From Candidatus Gastranaerophilales bacterium (GTDB lineage: Bacteria > Cyanobacteriota > Vampirovibrionia > Gastranaerophilales > Gastranaerophilaceae), in assembly GCA_944323695.1 (NCBI GenBank), contig CALUTI010000003.1, positions 1 to 64,000 on the forward strand: 64,000 nucleotides of DNA, written 5' to 3'. A program made the translations under genes and the position numbers. Positions within the stretch are counted from its first letter, which is position 1; each line of letters opens with the position of its first letter. Under the pieces are notes generated by a model. That model was not told the DNA's origin, did no database searches, and saw only the letters and a list, made by a program, of their open reading frames with translations. Shown one piece after another: positions 9,953-18,658 of this stretch.

Positions 9953-10825
9953 TTGGCAAGATTAAAGACTAATACTAAATTAAGACCGTCTAAAAAAGCG
10001 GATCTTCAGATTGTAAAAGAGGTAAAAACCACTAAATACAGTGATATTAACCTGAACGCCTGGAGAGATTACGATCACGTAAAAACCGATACCTTATGGG
10101 AATTTCCTTCAAGGTTAAAAGAACACGGACATTCAAATGAATATCACGGGAATTACATCCCCCAAATTGCACAGCAGTTATATGAACGCTTTACAAAGAA
10201 AAACGACGTTGTACTTGACTTGTTCTTTGGTTCCGGAACTTCAGGCATTGAAGCCATAAATATGAACAGACGCTGTATCGGTGTTGAATTAAAAGATGAT
10301 TTAGCGGAAAAAGTTTCCGAAAAATTTACCCCGAAACAGCTTGTAACAGATGTAAATATTATTTGCGCGGATTCCGCCTCAGAACTTGCAAAAGAAAAGG
10401 TTAAGGCAAGACTTGACATTATGGGCGAAGATTTTGCACAGTTTTTAATTCTTCATCCGCCTTATGACGATATAATCAAGTTCTCCGATAAAAAAGAGGA
10501 TTTGTCAAATTGCGCATCCACCGAAGAATTTTACGATTTATTTGAAAAAGTTGCCAAAAACGGATACGATTTATTGGAAAAAGGCAGATTTGCAGCGCTG
10601 ATTATCGGCGACAGCTACAAAAATTCCGAAGTTCAGCCGCTAGGCTTTGAATGTATGGCAAGAATGCAAAAGTTAGGATTTGCGCTAAAAGCAATTATCG
10701 TAAAAGATATGCAGGGCAATGAACGTGCAAAAGGAAAAACCGCAAACCTCTGGCGCTATAGAGCGCTTGCAGGCGGATTTTATATCTTTAAACATGAATA
10801 CGTTATGGTTTTCCAAAAACGTTAA
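9953..10825 (+). CDS. DNA methyltransferase, N4/N6-type, apparently orphan
   Basis: About 290 residues. It contains the AdoMet-binding motif DLFFGSGTSGIEA and, ~90 residues further on, LHPPYDD at the position of the catalytic (D/N/S)PP(Y/W) motif; His replaces the usual first residue. The order X/I then IV, with YIPQIAQQLYERF before the binding motif, fits the beta-type arrangement. TTG 9953 is chosen because GGGGGAAGAG lies just upstream; the upstream TTG at 9890 has no ribosome-binding site. There is no restriction enzyme gene beside it, so epigenetic or regulatory methylation is more likely than restriction. RNA substrate cannot be excluded. Confidence 0.8.
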   Translation: MARLKTNTKLRPSKKADLQIVKEVKTTKYSDINLNAWRDYDHVKTDTLWEFPSRLKEHGHSNEYHGNYIPQIAQQLYERFTKKNDVVLDLFFGSGTSGIEAINMNRRCIGVELKDDLAEKVSEKFTPKQLVTDVNIICADSASELAKEKVKARLDIMGEDFAQFLILHPPYDDIIKFSDKKEDLSNCASTEEFYDLFEKVAKNGYDLLEKGRFAALIIGDSYKNSEVQPLGFECMARMQKLGFALKAIIVKDMQGNERAKGKTANLWRYRALAGGFYIFKHEYVMVFQKR

Positions 10826-10857
10826 GCAAAGCTCCTTTCTAAATTCCCCGAAAACCC

Positions 10858-10882
10858 GAGAGCGCATATGCGCTCTCTTTTA
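10858..10882 (+). terminator. Intrinsic terminator of the methyltransferase gene
   Basis: A perfect palindrome GAGAGCGCATATGCGCTCTC is followed by a T-run, 30 bases after the stop codon. Confidence 0.85.
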
Positions 10883-10990
10883 TATTGAAAATTTTAATAA
10901 GTTCTGCAAGTCTACATTTTAACATATTTTTACCTCATTAATATATTAATTATAAAAGACTTCAGCCACTTTTTATGGATTAAAAATCCA

Positions 10991-11201
10991 TTCAAAAGCA
11001 AATTATAATTTTCCACCTGAACGTCACTCGCTAATCACTACAAATAACTCAGCCCATGCTCGCAAACTCGCTTTTACGTCATCCCGCACTGGTTGCGGGA
11101 TCTACAAAGCAACCTGCTCAAACAATGCTCGCTTTGTTGCTGCTTCGTTATGTAATGATTGCTCCTTTTGTTAAGGTTACAAATTATAATTTGCTTTTGA
11201 A
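10991..11201. repeat. Element bounded by perfect 21-bp inverted repeats, in intergenic 10826-11436
   Basis: The 21 bases at 10991-11011 (starting TTCAAAAGCAAATTATAA) are found in exact inverse at 11181-11201. The ~170-base interior includes GTCATCCCGCACTGGTTGCG at 11078, a copy of the dispersed GTCATCC...GGATCTC palindrome also found inside prepilin genes. No protein is encoded. The rest of the 611-base gap holds a hairpin TTTTACAAAT / ATTTGTAAAA near 11303-11326 and the promoter of the next gene. Confidence 0.65.
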
Positions 11202-11375
11202 TTTTTATAACAAAAATTTTCAATCTAAAGATTTATTTTAACCCCGAAATTTTGCTTTTCAAAAAACGTGCAAAACATGCACTGCCAAATACTTTTACAT
11301 GGTTTTACAAATTAAGATTTGTAAAATTACTATTTACGTAGCACCATAGAACGATGAAAAGTTTAAAAAAAGTGG

Positions 11376-11381
11376 TATAAT
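11376..11381 (+). promoter_or_regulatory. Probable -10 box upstream of the Ycf45 gene
   Basis: GGTATAATAATATT contains a perfect TATAAT 56 bases before the start codon. No good -35 box is seen at 16-18 bases upstream. A strong ribosome-binding site, ACAGGAGG, lies at 11424-11431. Confidence 0.45.
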
Positions 11382-11436
11382 AATATTAGAGGAGATAATA
11401 AATATCTGCTGGACCCTGTACTGACAGGAGGCGAAT

Positions 11437-13035
11437 ATGACAGATTTACAATTTCAAAATGATTTAGAGAAATTAATCGAGATCTTGCCCGAAAAGGTCC
11501 GAAAGTATATCACCTATGAGAATTTGCAAGATGTTATAGAAATCGTTTTGGATATTGGCAGAGTTCCCGAGATACGTCATTCTTCGGGAAAAATTGAATA
11601 TCTTGGAAAAAGTGAAGTTACACATGATGATATTTCATTTATAACCCAAAGAGTGCAGGAATTTACATCGGATAATCGTTCGGGCATCCCCGGAACACTC
11701 CACAGGATAAGTGCAATGAGAAACCGTCAAGGCAGAGTAATCGGTCTAACTTGCAGAATCGGCAGAGTTGTCACGGGGACAATTGCTTGTATAAAAGATT
11801 TCTGTATGCAAAATAAAAGTATATTATTTTTGGGCAGACCGGGCGTCGGAAAAACAACAAAACTTAGAGAAATCTCAAGACTTGTTGCCGATGAACTCGG
11901 AAAGCGGGTTGTGATAGTCGATACTTCAAACGAAATTGCCGGAGACGGTGATGTTCCACACCCGGCAGTAGGCCATGCACGTCGTATGCAGGTCCGCCAA
12001 CCGGAGTTTCAAAAAGACATAATGATAGAAGCTGTCGAAAATCACACACCTGAAGTTATTGTGGTCGACGAAATCGGTACCGAAGCCGAAGCTCAAGCAG
12101 CAAGAACAATTGCAGAGCGCGGCGTTATGTTGATTGCAACTGCCCATGGTAATACTTTGGAAAATTTAATCAAAAACCCGACACTTTCGGATTTAGTTGG
12201 CGGAATTCAATCAGTTACCCTGGGTGACGATGAAGCAAAACGCAGAGCATCCCAAAAAACTGTTCTGGAACGCGAAAAACAACCGACTTTTGATATCGTT
12301 ATAGAAATTCTTGACAGAAACACACTCGCTGTCTACAAAGATACCGCAGAAGCCGTGGATTACATTCTAAGAGGATGGCCTATAAGACCTGAAATCAGAA
12401 AAGTTGACCAGACATACGGTCACCATGAACCGACAATTTCAGAAGAAATTCATAAACTTGAACAAAAAATTCCTGATTCTTCCGAAAGCCTGAAATTCAG
12501 CTTTAACAGAAAAGATTACACCGAAAGCGTCAAGGCTTTCAAAAAGATTTACTTATATGCAGTTTCAAGAAGTATTGTTGAAAAAGTTATCGAACGGCTT
12601 GATTTGAATGCCGAAATTACCCGCAGCATTGAAGATGCGGATATTGTAATCGCGCACAAGAACTTTGCAAAAGGCGGGGCAAAAGTTTTGAATACCGCAA
12701 ACGATTACAGGCTGCAGATTTTCTATGTAAAAACAAACTCAATGGCACAAATCCAAAAAGTTTTGAAAGAAGCACTGGACGTTCCGGAATCAAATGAAAC
12801 GCTTCGGGGTTATTACGATGATGCGGAACGTGCGCTGGATGAGGCAAAAGCCGCAATTAACAAAATCCTTGCAGGCGCAGAACACGTTGAACTTCAGCCG
12901 CAGAACCACCAGATAAGAAAGCTTCAGCACGAACTTGTTGAACAGCATAACCTCGAAAGCCAATCCGTTGGCGAAGGTGAACAACGTCATTTAAGAATTG
13001 TCGGCGGCAATGATATGCAGAATAAAAGTGCTTAA
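11437..13035 (+). CDS. Ycf45-type AAA ATPase with R3H domain
   Basis: A 532-residue protein of the cyanobacterial and plastid Ycf45 family, related in its ATPase core to SpoIIIAA. The ATPase domain (about residues 60-290) has Walker A GRPGVGKTTK and Walker B VIVVDEIGTEAEA. The C-terminal half carries a region ending in a single-stranded nucleic acid binding R3H-like segment, followed by a His/Gln-rich tail. The cellular role of Ycf45 is not established; nucleic acid binding is inferred from the domain. Its presence is one of the best lineage markers in this window. ATG follows AGGAGG at ideal distance. Confidence 0.88.
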   Translation: MTDLQFQNDLEKLIEILPEKVRKYITYENLQDVIEIVLDIGRVPEIRHSSGKIEYLGKSEVTHDDISFITQRVQEFTSDNRSGIPGTLHRISAMRNRQGRVIGLTCRIGRVVTGTIACIKDFCMQNKSILFLGRPGVGKTTKLREISRLVADELGKRVVIVDTSNEIAGDGDVPHPAVGHARRMQVRQPEFQKDIMIEAVENHTPEVIVVDEIGTEAEAQAARTIAERGVMLIATAHGNTLENLIKNPTLSDLVGGIQSVTLGDDEAKRRASQKTVLEREKQPTFDIVIEILDRNTLAVYKDTAEAVDYILRGWPIRPEIRKVDQTYGHHEPTISEEIHKLEQKIPDSSESLKFSFNRKDYTESVKAFKKIYLYAVSRSIVEKVIERLDLNAEITRSIEDADIVIAHKNFAKGGAKVLNTANDYRLQIFYVKTNSMAQIQKVLKEALDVPESNETLRGYYDDAERALDEAKAAINKILAGAEHVELQPQNHQIRKLQHELVEQHNLESQSVGEGEQRHLRIVGGNDMQNKSA

Positions 13036-13116
13036 TGTAAAGAATTATTTTATTTTTGGTATTTTTTAACAAATTTTTCTTTGTTTTCATTTAATATAAA
13101 TAACAAAGGAGTGTCT

Positions 13117-13548
13117 ATGGAGATAAAACCAGTCAGAGAATTAGAAGGCAACAGAGTTGAACTTGTTTCTGAAAATAAGATTTCAAAAAAATCAACTGTT
13201 GTAACTCATTTTTCAGTTCCGAAAGATAAAGCTGATGAATTTAGTGCATCTTACAAAAAACAGCGAAAAAACAGCACTATATTTTCTTTGGTTGGAACGG
13301 GGTTATCTACATTACTCGGGGTTTACCTTGGCGGAAAGGTAGCTAAAAAATCCATTTTATCCTGGGCAGGTGCTGTCGCAGGCGGTATAGCTTTCGGCTT
13401 AGGAGCCTTAAGTATTGCAAGCCGACAGGTTTATAAAACACAGCAGAGGCTTTTTGATAAATTTGATGTGCAGCAAATTTCCTATTTAAAAGAAGAAGAA
13501 ACCGAAGCGAAATCAGAACCCGCCCCAACTGCACCATCAGACAAATAG
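13117..13548 (+). CDS. Hypothetical protein with glycine-rich membrane hairpin
   Basis: 143 residues, function unknown. A polar N-terminal ~55 residues precedes two hydrophobic Gly-rich segments (FSLVGTGLSTLLGVYLGG and WAGAVAGGIAFGLGALSIA), which may form a membrane hairpin, and a charged tail ending in a Pro/Ala-rich stretch. ATG 13117 is chosen over TTG 13081 because AAAGGAG lies seven bases upstream. It follows the Ycf45 gene after 81 bases. Its 3' end overlaps the convergent next gene by 67 bases. Confidence 0.7.
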   Translation: MEIKPVRELEGNRVELVSENKISKKSTVVTHFSVPKDKADEFSASYKKQRKNSTIFSLVGTGLSTLLGVYLGGKVAKKSILSWAGAVAGGIAFGLGALSIASRQVYKTQQRLFDKFDVQQISYLKEEETEAKSEPAPTAPSDK

Positions 13549-13943
13549 TTTTTTGTAAAACAATCAGGTGTAATTGTCCATATAGTAATTCCGTATTTTT
13601 GTGCAACAGTTTCAAGTCTTTTTAAATATCTTGAATCTTTATCAGGATTTTCCATTATAAGAACAACGCCCGGAGATTTGTTTAACACAGACGCATAATA
13701 AAGTGATTGTCCGATAGATTCGCCCCATTTTTTAGCAAAATCAAATTCAACGGCATGTGTTTGTGTAACGCAATCAACTCTGGCTTTATCAGGAAGCATA
13801 ACTTCTGTTTTGCCGTTATTAATCCCGCACCAAACATTTTGATAATCCTTTTCAAGAAAAGAATATGCCGGAGTTATCCCTAAAAATATAAGCAAAAACA
13901 GGATTACAAATCTCATCCATCGATTGTATACATAAAATTTCAT
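13482..13943 (-). CDS. Exported PD-(D/E)XK-like small protein
   Basis: 153 residues with an N-terminal signal peptide or anchor (MRFVILFLLIFLGITPAYS). The mature part has RVDCVTQTHAVEFDFAKKW followed by GESIGQSLYYA. An acidic residue, then E-x-D, then Lys and a Gln-Tyr helix is the arrangement of PD-(D/E)XK nuclease-like folds. I recognise this as a widespread small conserved protein usually annotated as hypothetical; nuclease activity is inference. Two cysteine-containing segments may form disulfides after export. The gene overlaps the 3' end of the convergent 13117-13548 gene by 67 bases. Confidence 0.65.
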   Translation of the reverse strand: MKFYVYNRWMRFVILFLLIFLGITPAYSFLEKDYQNVWCGINNGKTEVMLPDKARVDCVTQTHAVEFDFAKKWGESIGQSLYYASVLNKSPGVVLIMENPDKDSRYLKRLETVAQKYGITIWTITPDCFTKNYLSDGAVGAGSDFASVSSSFK

Positions 13944-13970
13944 TATGTATATTAGCCAAAAGTCTACTTA

Positions 13971-14558
13971 TTATATTGACTTTAACATATTCACAGCCGG
14001 CGCATAATTAGGCAGGATATCAAGACAGGTTGTTAAGGCTCTTTTGCACTGTTCATAATTCCCTTCATCTTTTAATATTTCCGCGAAAATATAATGTAAT
14101 TCAGGATCCTGATAAAAGTTATCCCTCGCTCTATTCAGAAAAAATAGTGCCTGAGGCTTCAGACCATTATTTAAAAATACCCGCCCGATAAATTTATAGA
14201 CTTCCGGATTAATGGTAAACATAAAATCCGCGTATCGCACTATTTTTTCAACATAATCACCTTTGCAATAGGTAATTAATATATTTAAGTCAATCTCTAA
14301 AAAATTTCTCAGTTCAAAATATGTAGGATACCTTGATACACAACCTTTGATAAATTCCAGCATAACCAGTCCCCAATGTGCTCTTAAATCAGTTTTTTCA
14401 AGCGATTCGAATATATCAAAAGCTTTTTTTAAGTTATCCAGAATAATTTCACAATATGCCTGTTCTAGCTTATAGTTATGAGATTCAAAAAAAACTTTAC
14501 AGCCCTGAAATTTAGCCGATAAAAAATCTTTTTTCGCTTTTGAATAATCAGTAATCAT
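13971..14558 (-). CDS. TPR-like protein
   Basis: 195 residues of consecutive amphipathic helices. The last third fits TPR units well: ALFFLNRARDNFYQDPELHYIFAEIL and the EQCKRALTTCLDILPNYAPAV end have the usual small/large pattern and a closing Pro. There is no signal peptide. It starts three bases after the stop of the secreted TPR protein gene upstream, so the two are cotranscribed and may act on the same partner. Partner unknown. Confidence 0.65.
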   Translation of the reverse strand: MITDYSKAKKDFLSAKFQGCKVFFESHNYKLEQAYCEIILDNLKKAFDIFESLEKTDLRAHWGLVMLEFIKGCVSRYPTYFELRNFLEIDLNILITYCKGDYVEKIVRYADFMFTINPEVYKFIGRVFLNNGLKPQALFFLNRARDNFYQDPELHYIFAEILKDEGNYEQCKRALTTCLDILPNYAPAVNMLKSI

Positions 14559-14561
14559 ATA

Positions 14562-15569
14562 TTAATAATTTTTATTGTCATCACTAAAAGTAAAATCAGG
14601 GAGCATTGAATTCATCATCATTGCCTGAATAATCTGCGGATCAATTTTTTCGCCGTTCTGATATTGATTTAGCAGAAAAGGCACCATGTTCATCATTGCA
14701 GTATTATTGTTATTATTATTGTTTCCCAAAAGCATGCTATATTCATTAAACTGATTATTTACAGGCATAGCCATAGGATTATTAACAGTAACAGTTACAC
14801 CCGCATCTTTCAAAGTTTGGATGGCAGATAAAATTTCGTCATCAGACACTTTGCTTGAAGCGAGTTTTTCTTCAGTTAAATTTTCACCTTTTTGATCAAA
14901 CTTCTGAATTTTTTCAATATCTTTATCTTCAAGATCCTGCTTTTTATTAATAGTTTTCTGTATATTTTCCAGTTGTTTTTGTTTAACCTGCTGGTTTAAT
15001 TCTTCTGAAAAGCCGTTTCCGTAAGGTGAATTTATAAAACTATCCAATTCAGGATTAGCATTTTGGGAATCCGTCGTGCATGTAGGTCCTCCGACAAGAC
15101 AATCACGGCCTTTTGTTGCATATTGAACAAGAGTTTTGTCGGGATGCAATTTTATAACTTGTTCGTAAGCTTTTACAGCTTGATCTTTTTTGCCTACACG
15201 TGTATATGACATGCCCATATAGTAATAAACAATAGGATTTGAAGAATCTGTTTTTGTTAAAGAAATCATCTCCTGCAAGCAACCGGAATAATTCCCGTTT
15301 TTATATTTATTTACAGCACTATTCAAATTAGCATTAGGATAATAGATGTCTTCACTTTCCCATTCTGCAACTGTATTATCTCCGTAAAATTCCTTCACAG
15401 TTTTTTTCGTATCATCCGCATTTTTATCTGCAGCTTTTGCATCCGGTTTTCTTGTTATATCATCATAAAGATTATAACCGAACGGGCCTTTGGTTTCTTT
15501 ACCTACAGCTGCAAATGCCGAACTTCCCAGTAATATTATTGATAACAGTAATAATAATGTTTTTTTCAT
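14562..15569 (-). CDS. Secreted TPR protein with poly-Asn tract
   Basis: 335 residues. Signal peptide MKKTLLLLLSIILLGSSAFA, then a TPR region around residues 85-150 (NSAVNKYKNGNYSGCLQEM, YYYMGMSYTRVGKKDQAVKAYEQV), a coiled Lys/Gln-rich segment, and a Met/Asn-rich C terminus. A run of seven Asn (around residue 285) is encoded by an AAT/AAC repeat that could vary in length without changing frame. Two cysteines close together (CLVGGPTC) may be oxidised. Likely a periplasmic scaffold. It is the first gene of a pair with the TPR gene downstream. Confidence 0.7.
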   Translation of the reverse strand: MKKTLLLLLSIILLGSSAFAAVGKETKGPFGYNLYDDITRKPDAKAADKNADDTKKTVKEFYGDNTVAEWESEDIYYPNANLNSAVNKYKNGNYSGCLQEMISLTKTDSSNPIVYYYMGMSYTRVGKKDQAVKAYEQVIKLHPDKTLVQYATKGRDCLVGGPTCTTDSQNANPELDSFINSPYGNGFSEELNQQVKQKQLENIQKTINKKQDLEDKDIEKIQKFDQKGENLTEEKLASSKVSDDEILSAIQTLKDAGVTVTVNNPMAMPVNNQFNEYSMLLGNNNNNNNTAMMNMVPFLLNQYQNGEKIDPQIIQAMMMNSMLPDFTFSDDNKNY

Positions 15570-15699
15570 ACATTCTACCCTTTTTTATTTTATATAATGA
15601 TTTCTTTCTATAAATCAATTATATAACATTTTTTATAATATTTACTAGTATAAATAAATGAATTTAATGCAATTTTTATGACAAAAACAGTCAAACTTT

Positions 15700-16245
15700 T
15701 TATTGACTATACTCACAACCACAGTAATTTTGTCTGTATAAATTCAATTCTCTTGATATTTTATTTGTTTTTAAAAATCCGTCTTTCTTCTTAAAATCAA
15801 TTGCTTTGTAGGTTAGATTATATTCCTCGGCAATTTTTTGACCTATGTCTGTAAGTTTTTGAAAATTTTTATGGGGGCTGATAACAATTGAGGTGGTAAA
15901 TTCACTGATACCAAGTTTTTTAGCCATCTGAGCCGTTTTTAAAAGTCTTAATTCAAAGCATTTGTCACAGCGCCGTCCTTTTTCAGGTTCGTTTTCCAAG
16001 CCTTTTGCGGCATTATAGAATTCTTCCGGCAGATAATCACCCTCAATCAATTCACAATTCAAAGCCTCGCACAAAATACGTTCAGCCTCAAGACGCTTTT
16101 GGTATTCAGATTCAGGATATATATTAGGATTATAAAAATATACCACAGGACAATATCCCATATCTTTTAATAAAGTTATGGGATATCCTGAACATATTGC
16201 ACAACAGGCGTGCAGAAGTATTTTATTTTTCGATTCCGCCTTCAT
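15700..16245 (-). CDS. queH: Epoxyqueuosine reductase QueH
   Basis: 181 residues of the QueH (former DUF208) family, which reduces epoxyqueuosine to queuosine in tRNA and replaces QueG where that is absent. The N-terminal HACCAICSGYP carries the adjacent cysteine pair. The second metal-binding pair is in GRRCDKCFELRL, and the C terminus has YCGCEYS. Length and spacing are normal. The gene overlaps the end of the VKOR-DsbA gene by 23 bases, so they are translated from the same message; no functional link between them is obvious. Confidence 0.93.
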   Translation of the reverse strand: MKAESKNKILLHACCAICSGYPITLLKDMGYCPVVYFYNPNIYPESEYQKRLEAERILCEALNCELIEGDYLPEEFYNAAKGLENEPEKGRRCDKCFELRLLKTAQMAKKLGISEFTTSIVISPHKNFQKLTDIGQKIAEEYNLTYKAIDFKKKDGFLKTNKISRELNLYRQNYCGCEYSQ

Positions 16246-17410
16246 CTGTTACCCATTGTTTCAATTCTGAATATGGTTTCATGCCAACATGTGACTTGCC
16301 ATTTATTACGGTACTCGGGGTTCCGTTTATGCCCATAGAAGATGCTTCATCAATATCTGCCTGAATTTTATGCATTGTATCCAGACTATTTGCATCATCC
16401 TGAAGTTTATTCAAATCAAGATTCAGTTTCTGCGCGAGTTCCAGAATTTCTTTTTCTGTATTTGGCTGCTTTTCAAAAAGCAGATTGTTCATATCCCAAA
16501 ACTTACCCTGTTTTTCAGCTGCTATTGCGTATTTTGCCATCATGCAGGAGCCTTGATGGAATTCTCTGCGTAAATATTTATTGCACTCTGTATCCAAAGG
16601 CATATTATGGTGAATAATTTTAACATTTTTCATTTCTTTTGCAAGTTTATGAATCATAATATTATACGCAAAACACATCGGGCAGCGATAATCAGTATAC
16701 GCATGCAATTCAACTGTCGGATTTTCAACACCTAAAAGATTTCCGGAGACGGCATATTTGTTCTTTTTAGCCTTTGTAAATTCTTTGAATTCTTTCTGTT
16801 TCTTTAATTGCGGAGCAAAAACATAAGACACGCTTGTATATGTCAAAAAGCTTGCGGCAATTATCATAACAATTCCGAATGCAATTGCATAAGGTTTAAT
16901 TTTTAAAGCATCTCTAAAATCGATAAAGCTTTGTTTGAAAGCTTCTTTGAAACCAATACCGCGTGCTGCAACCATACCGATTAAAAGGTTTAATAAATAT
17001 GTAAAGGCGCAAAGTACACACAACTTTTTAATTTCAAAAAGGCTTAAACAAAGTAATATCATTGATATAGTAAATGAAATTACACCCAAAGCCGCAATAT
17101 AAGAATAAGGATTTTTAAACACCTCTAAAAATTTTAAAAATCTGATATTTTTAAGCTTGTCGACAAAAAGCATCAAGAAAATAAATGCATACAGAAACAT
17201 TCCCCAATATGCCAGCGGAATTCCAAAAAACTGTGATTCCGTTGTCTTTGCAATACCGTCACAATCAATAAAGTCATTTACCGAACAAAAACTTGATAAC
17301 GCATAAGGATTAAAATTAGCGTTGTAATAAATAATCGCAAGTTTAATCGTTGTAATAATCCCAATTATAGACAAAATTGAGATAGTAAGTTTCTTTTTAT
17401 CTACAGTCAT
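16223..17410 (-). CDS. VKOR-DsbA fusion, disulfide-bond forming enzyme
   Basis: 395 residues. The N-terminal ~150 residues form a vitamin K epoxide reductase domain with its four membrane helices, the outer cysteine pair in FCSVNDFIDCDG and the quinone-side CVLC. A further transmembrane helix (about 175-195) leads to a periplasmic thioredoxin-fold domain with the DsbA-type active site YRCPMC and the cis-Pro loop GINGTPSTVING. Such fusions, known from cyanobacteria among others, pass electrons from folding proteins to quinone. The many paired cysteines of the prepilin-like proteins in this window make them plausible clients (inference). It is upstream of and overlaps queH. Confidence 0.93.
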   Translation of the reverse strand: MTVDKKKLTISILSIIGIITTIKLAIIYYNANFNPYALSSFCSVNDFIDCDGIAKTTESQFFGIPLAYWGMFLYAFIFLMLFVDKLKNIRFLKFLEVFKNPYSYIAALGVISFTISMILLCLSLFEIKKLCVLCAFTYLLNLLIGMVAARGIGFKEAFKQSFIDFRDALKIKPYAIAFGIVMIIAASFLTYTSVSYVFAPQLKKQKEFKEFTKAKKNKYAVSGNLLGVENPTVELHAYTDYRCPMCFAYNIMIHKLAKEMKNVKIIHHNMPLDTECNKYLRREFHQGSCMMAKYAIAAEKQGKFWDMNNLLFEKQPNTEKEILELAQKLNLDLNKLQDDANSLDTMHKIQADIDEASSMGINGTPSTVINGKSHVGMKPYSELKQWVTDEGGIEK

Positions 17411-17519
17411 CTTTTTCTCCCCTTATTCTTTAGTACTATTTTACACGCCTGAATGCGATAAATCAATAGTATAAAGCAGGAAAAAATAATCCCCGAAATG
17501 GGGTATTATTTTACTGATA

Positions 17520-18475
17520 TCATTCAACCGGATCGCCGATATTATAGGGTGTATATTCTATTTTATTATACAAAAGGGCATTGTTTAATAGTTTTTCGTT
17601 ATAAGGCTCTATTTTTCCTGTGTTTTTTATATTATACCTGTAAACATCGGCTCCAAACTGATTTGGCCCTTCTATATTATTTATATCAACATATATATAA
17701 GCACAATTATATGCCGTTGATTGAATTCTTTCACCCGTATCATAGCCATTTTCATCTCTCACAATAGTTTCATAAGTAAAAACACAACTGGTATGTTGAG
17801 ATACACGAAAGATCATTCCATTTGGCAAATATATCCTGCCAGTAGCACTCATGCCATCCCCTGCGGCATAAACGCCATCGACTTTATATGATGGCGTGTT
17901 AGATTTAAAATCATAATATTTACAATATTTACCTGTATCTCCTTGTTTGCAAACTTTTGCTTTTTTTAAGACGGTTGCTAATTCCGCAGCCACTTCGTCC
18001 GATGTTTTTCTTGTGTCAAATAAACATAACATGTTTTGACAATTGTTTTGTGCTACATATAACTGTATTGCATTTAATAATTGTGAATGCGCCTGCTTAA
18101 CTTTTGTTACCATTACCTTTTCCTGATAATTCTTCACCAGGGTCGGAATGGTCATTGCTGCAACTACCCCGATTATTCCTAAGGTTATTAATACTTCCGC
18201 CAAGGTAAATGCAGCCTGCTTCTTAGAGACAGTTCCTCTCCCCTTGTGGGAGAGGATAGAATTTCTTAATGAACGTAGCGAATTTAGAAATTCAGGTGAG
18301 GGGTCATTTAACATGAGAGGAAGCGAACCCCTCACCCACATTTGTAGCTCACTATGTTCGCACAACTGCTCCCTCTCCCGCAAGGGGAGAGGGATACCAT
18401 AATCTTCAAAACCCTTGCTATTTCTACCTAGGAGAGACGCCCCCCCCCGTTTCTGAAATTTTTCATAATTTCCAT
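17520..18475 (-). CDS. Prepilin-like protein A (YNIGDP family), one base out of frame at a G9 tract
   Basis: With one more G the frame runs 318 codons from ATG 18475 (after AAAGGAGAAAAGCTT) through GGG codons and a repeat-derived segment to AAFTLAEVLITLG, the prepilin peptidase site and hydrophobic helix with Glu at +5, then a ~230-residue globular part ending YTPYNIGDPVE. As assembled, translation from the ATG stops at TAG three codons after the tract. The globular part has four or more cysteines and closely matches the genes at 23506 and 44230. Role: type IV pilin or type II secretion pseudopilin-like surface protein. Without correction only an internal TTG start (18383) remains. Confidence 0.85.
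18235..18393. repeat. Dispersed palindromic repeat inside prepilin A
   Basis: CCTCTCCCCTTGTGGGAGAGG (21 bases, at 18235) and a related CCCTCTCCCGCAAGGGGAGA at 18371 bound a ~159-base element with an inner GGTGAGGGG / CCCCTCACC pair. It encodes residues between the G tract and the prepilin site and has no stop codon in that frame. A relative of it is part of prepilin C at about 24367-24403 and of prepilin G near 60325-60360. Confidence 0.6.
18440..18448 (-). repeat. Homopolymer tract of prepilin A (9 G on coding strand)
   Basis: Codons 10-12 of the gene are GGG. Nine G give a stop (CGT CTC TCC TAG); ten G open the reading frame into the prepilin. Seven or 13 G would also be in frame. Confidence 0.8.
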
Positions 18476-18658
18476 AAGCTTTTCTCCTTTATAGTTTTAC
18501 TTCTCTATTATATCAAACAACATACCCGTGTCAAAATATCTTTTTAAATTTTAATATATGTAACATTTTGTTAATAATTTAACGGTCTTCACTAAAGTTC
18601 CGTGAAAAATCTTCCGTAAAAATAAATACGAAGTATTTAGAAAGGAACGTTAAAACTT

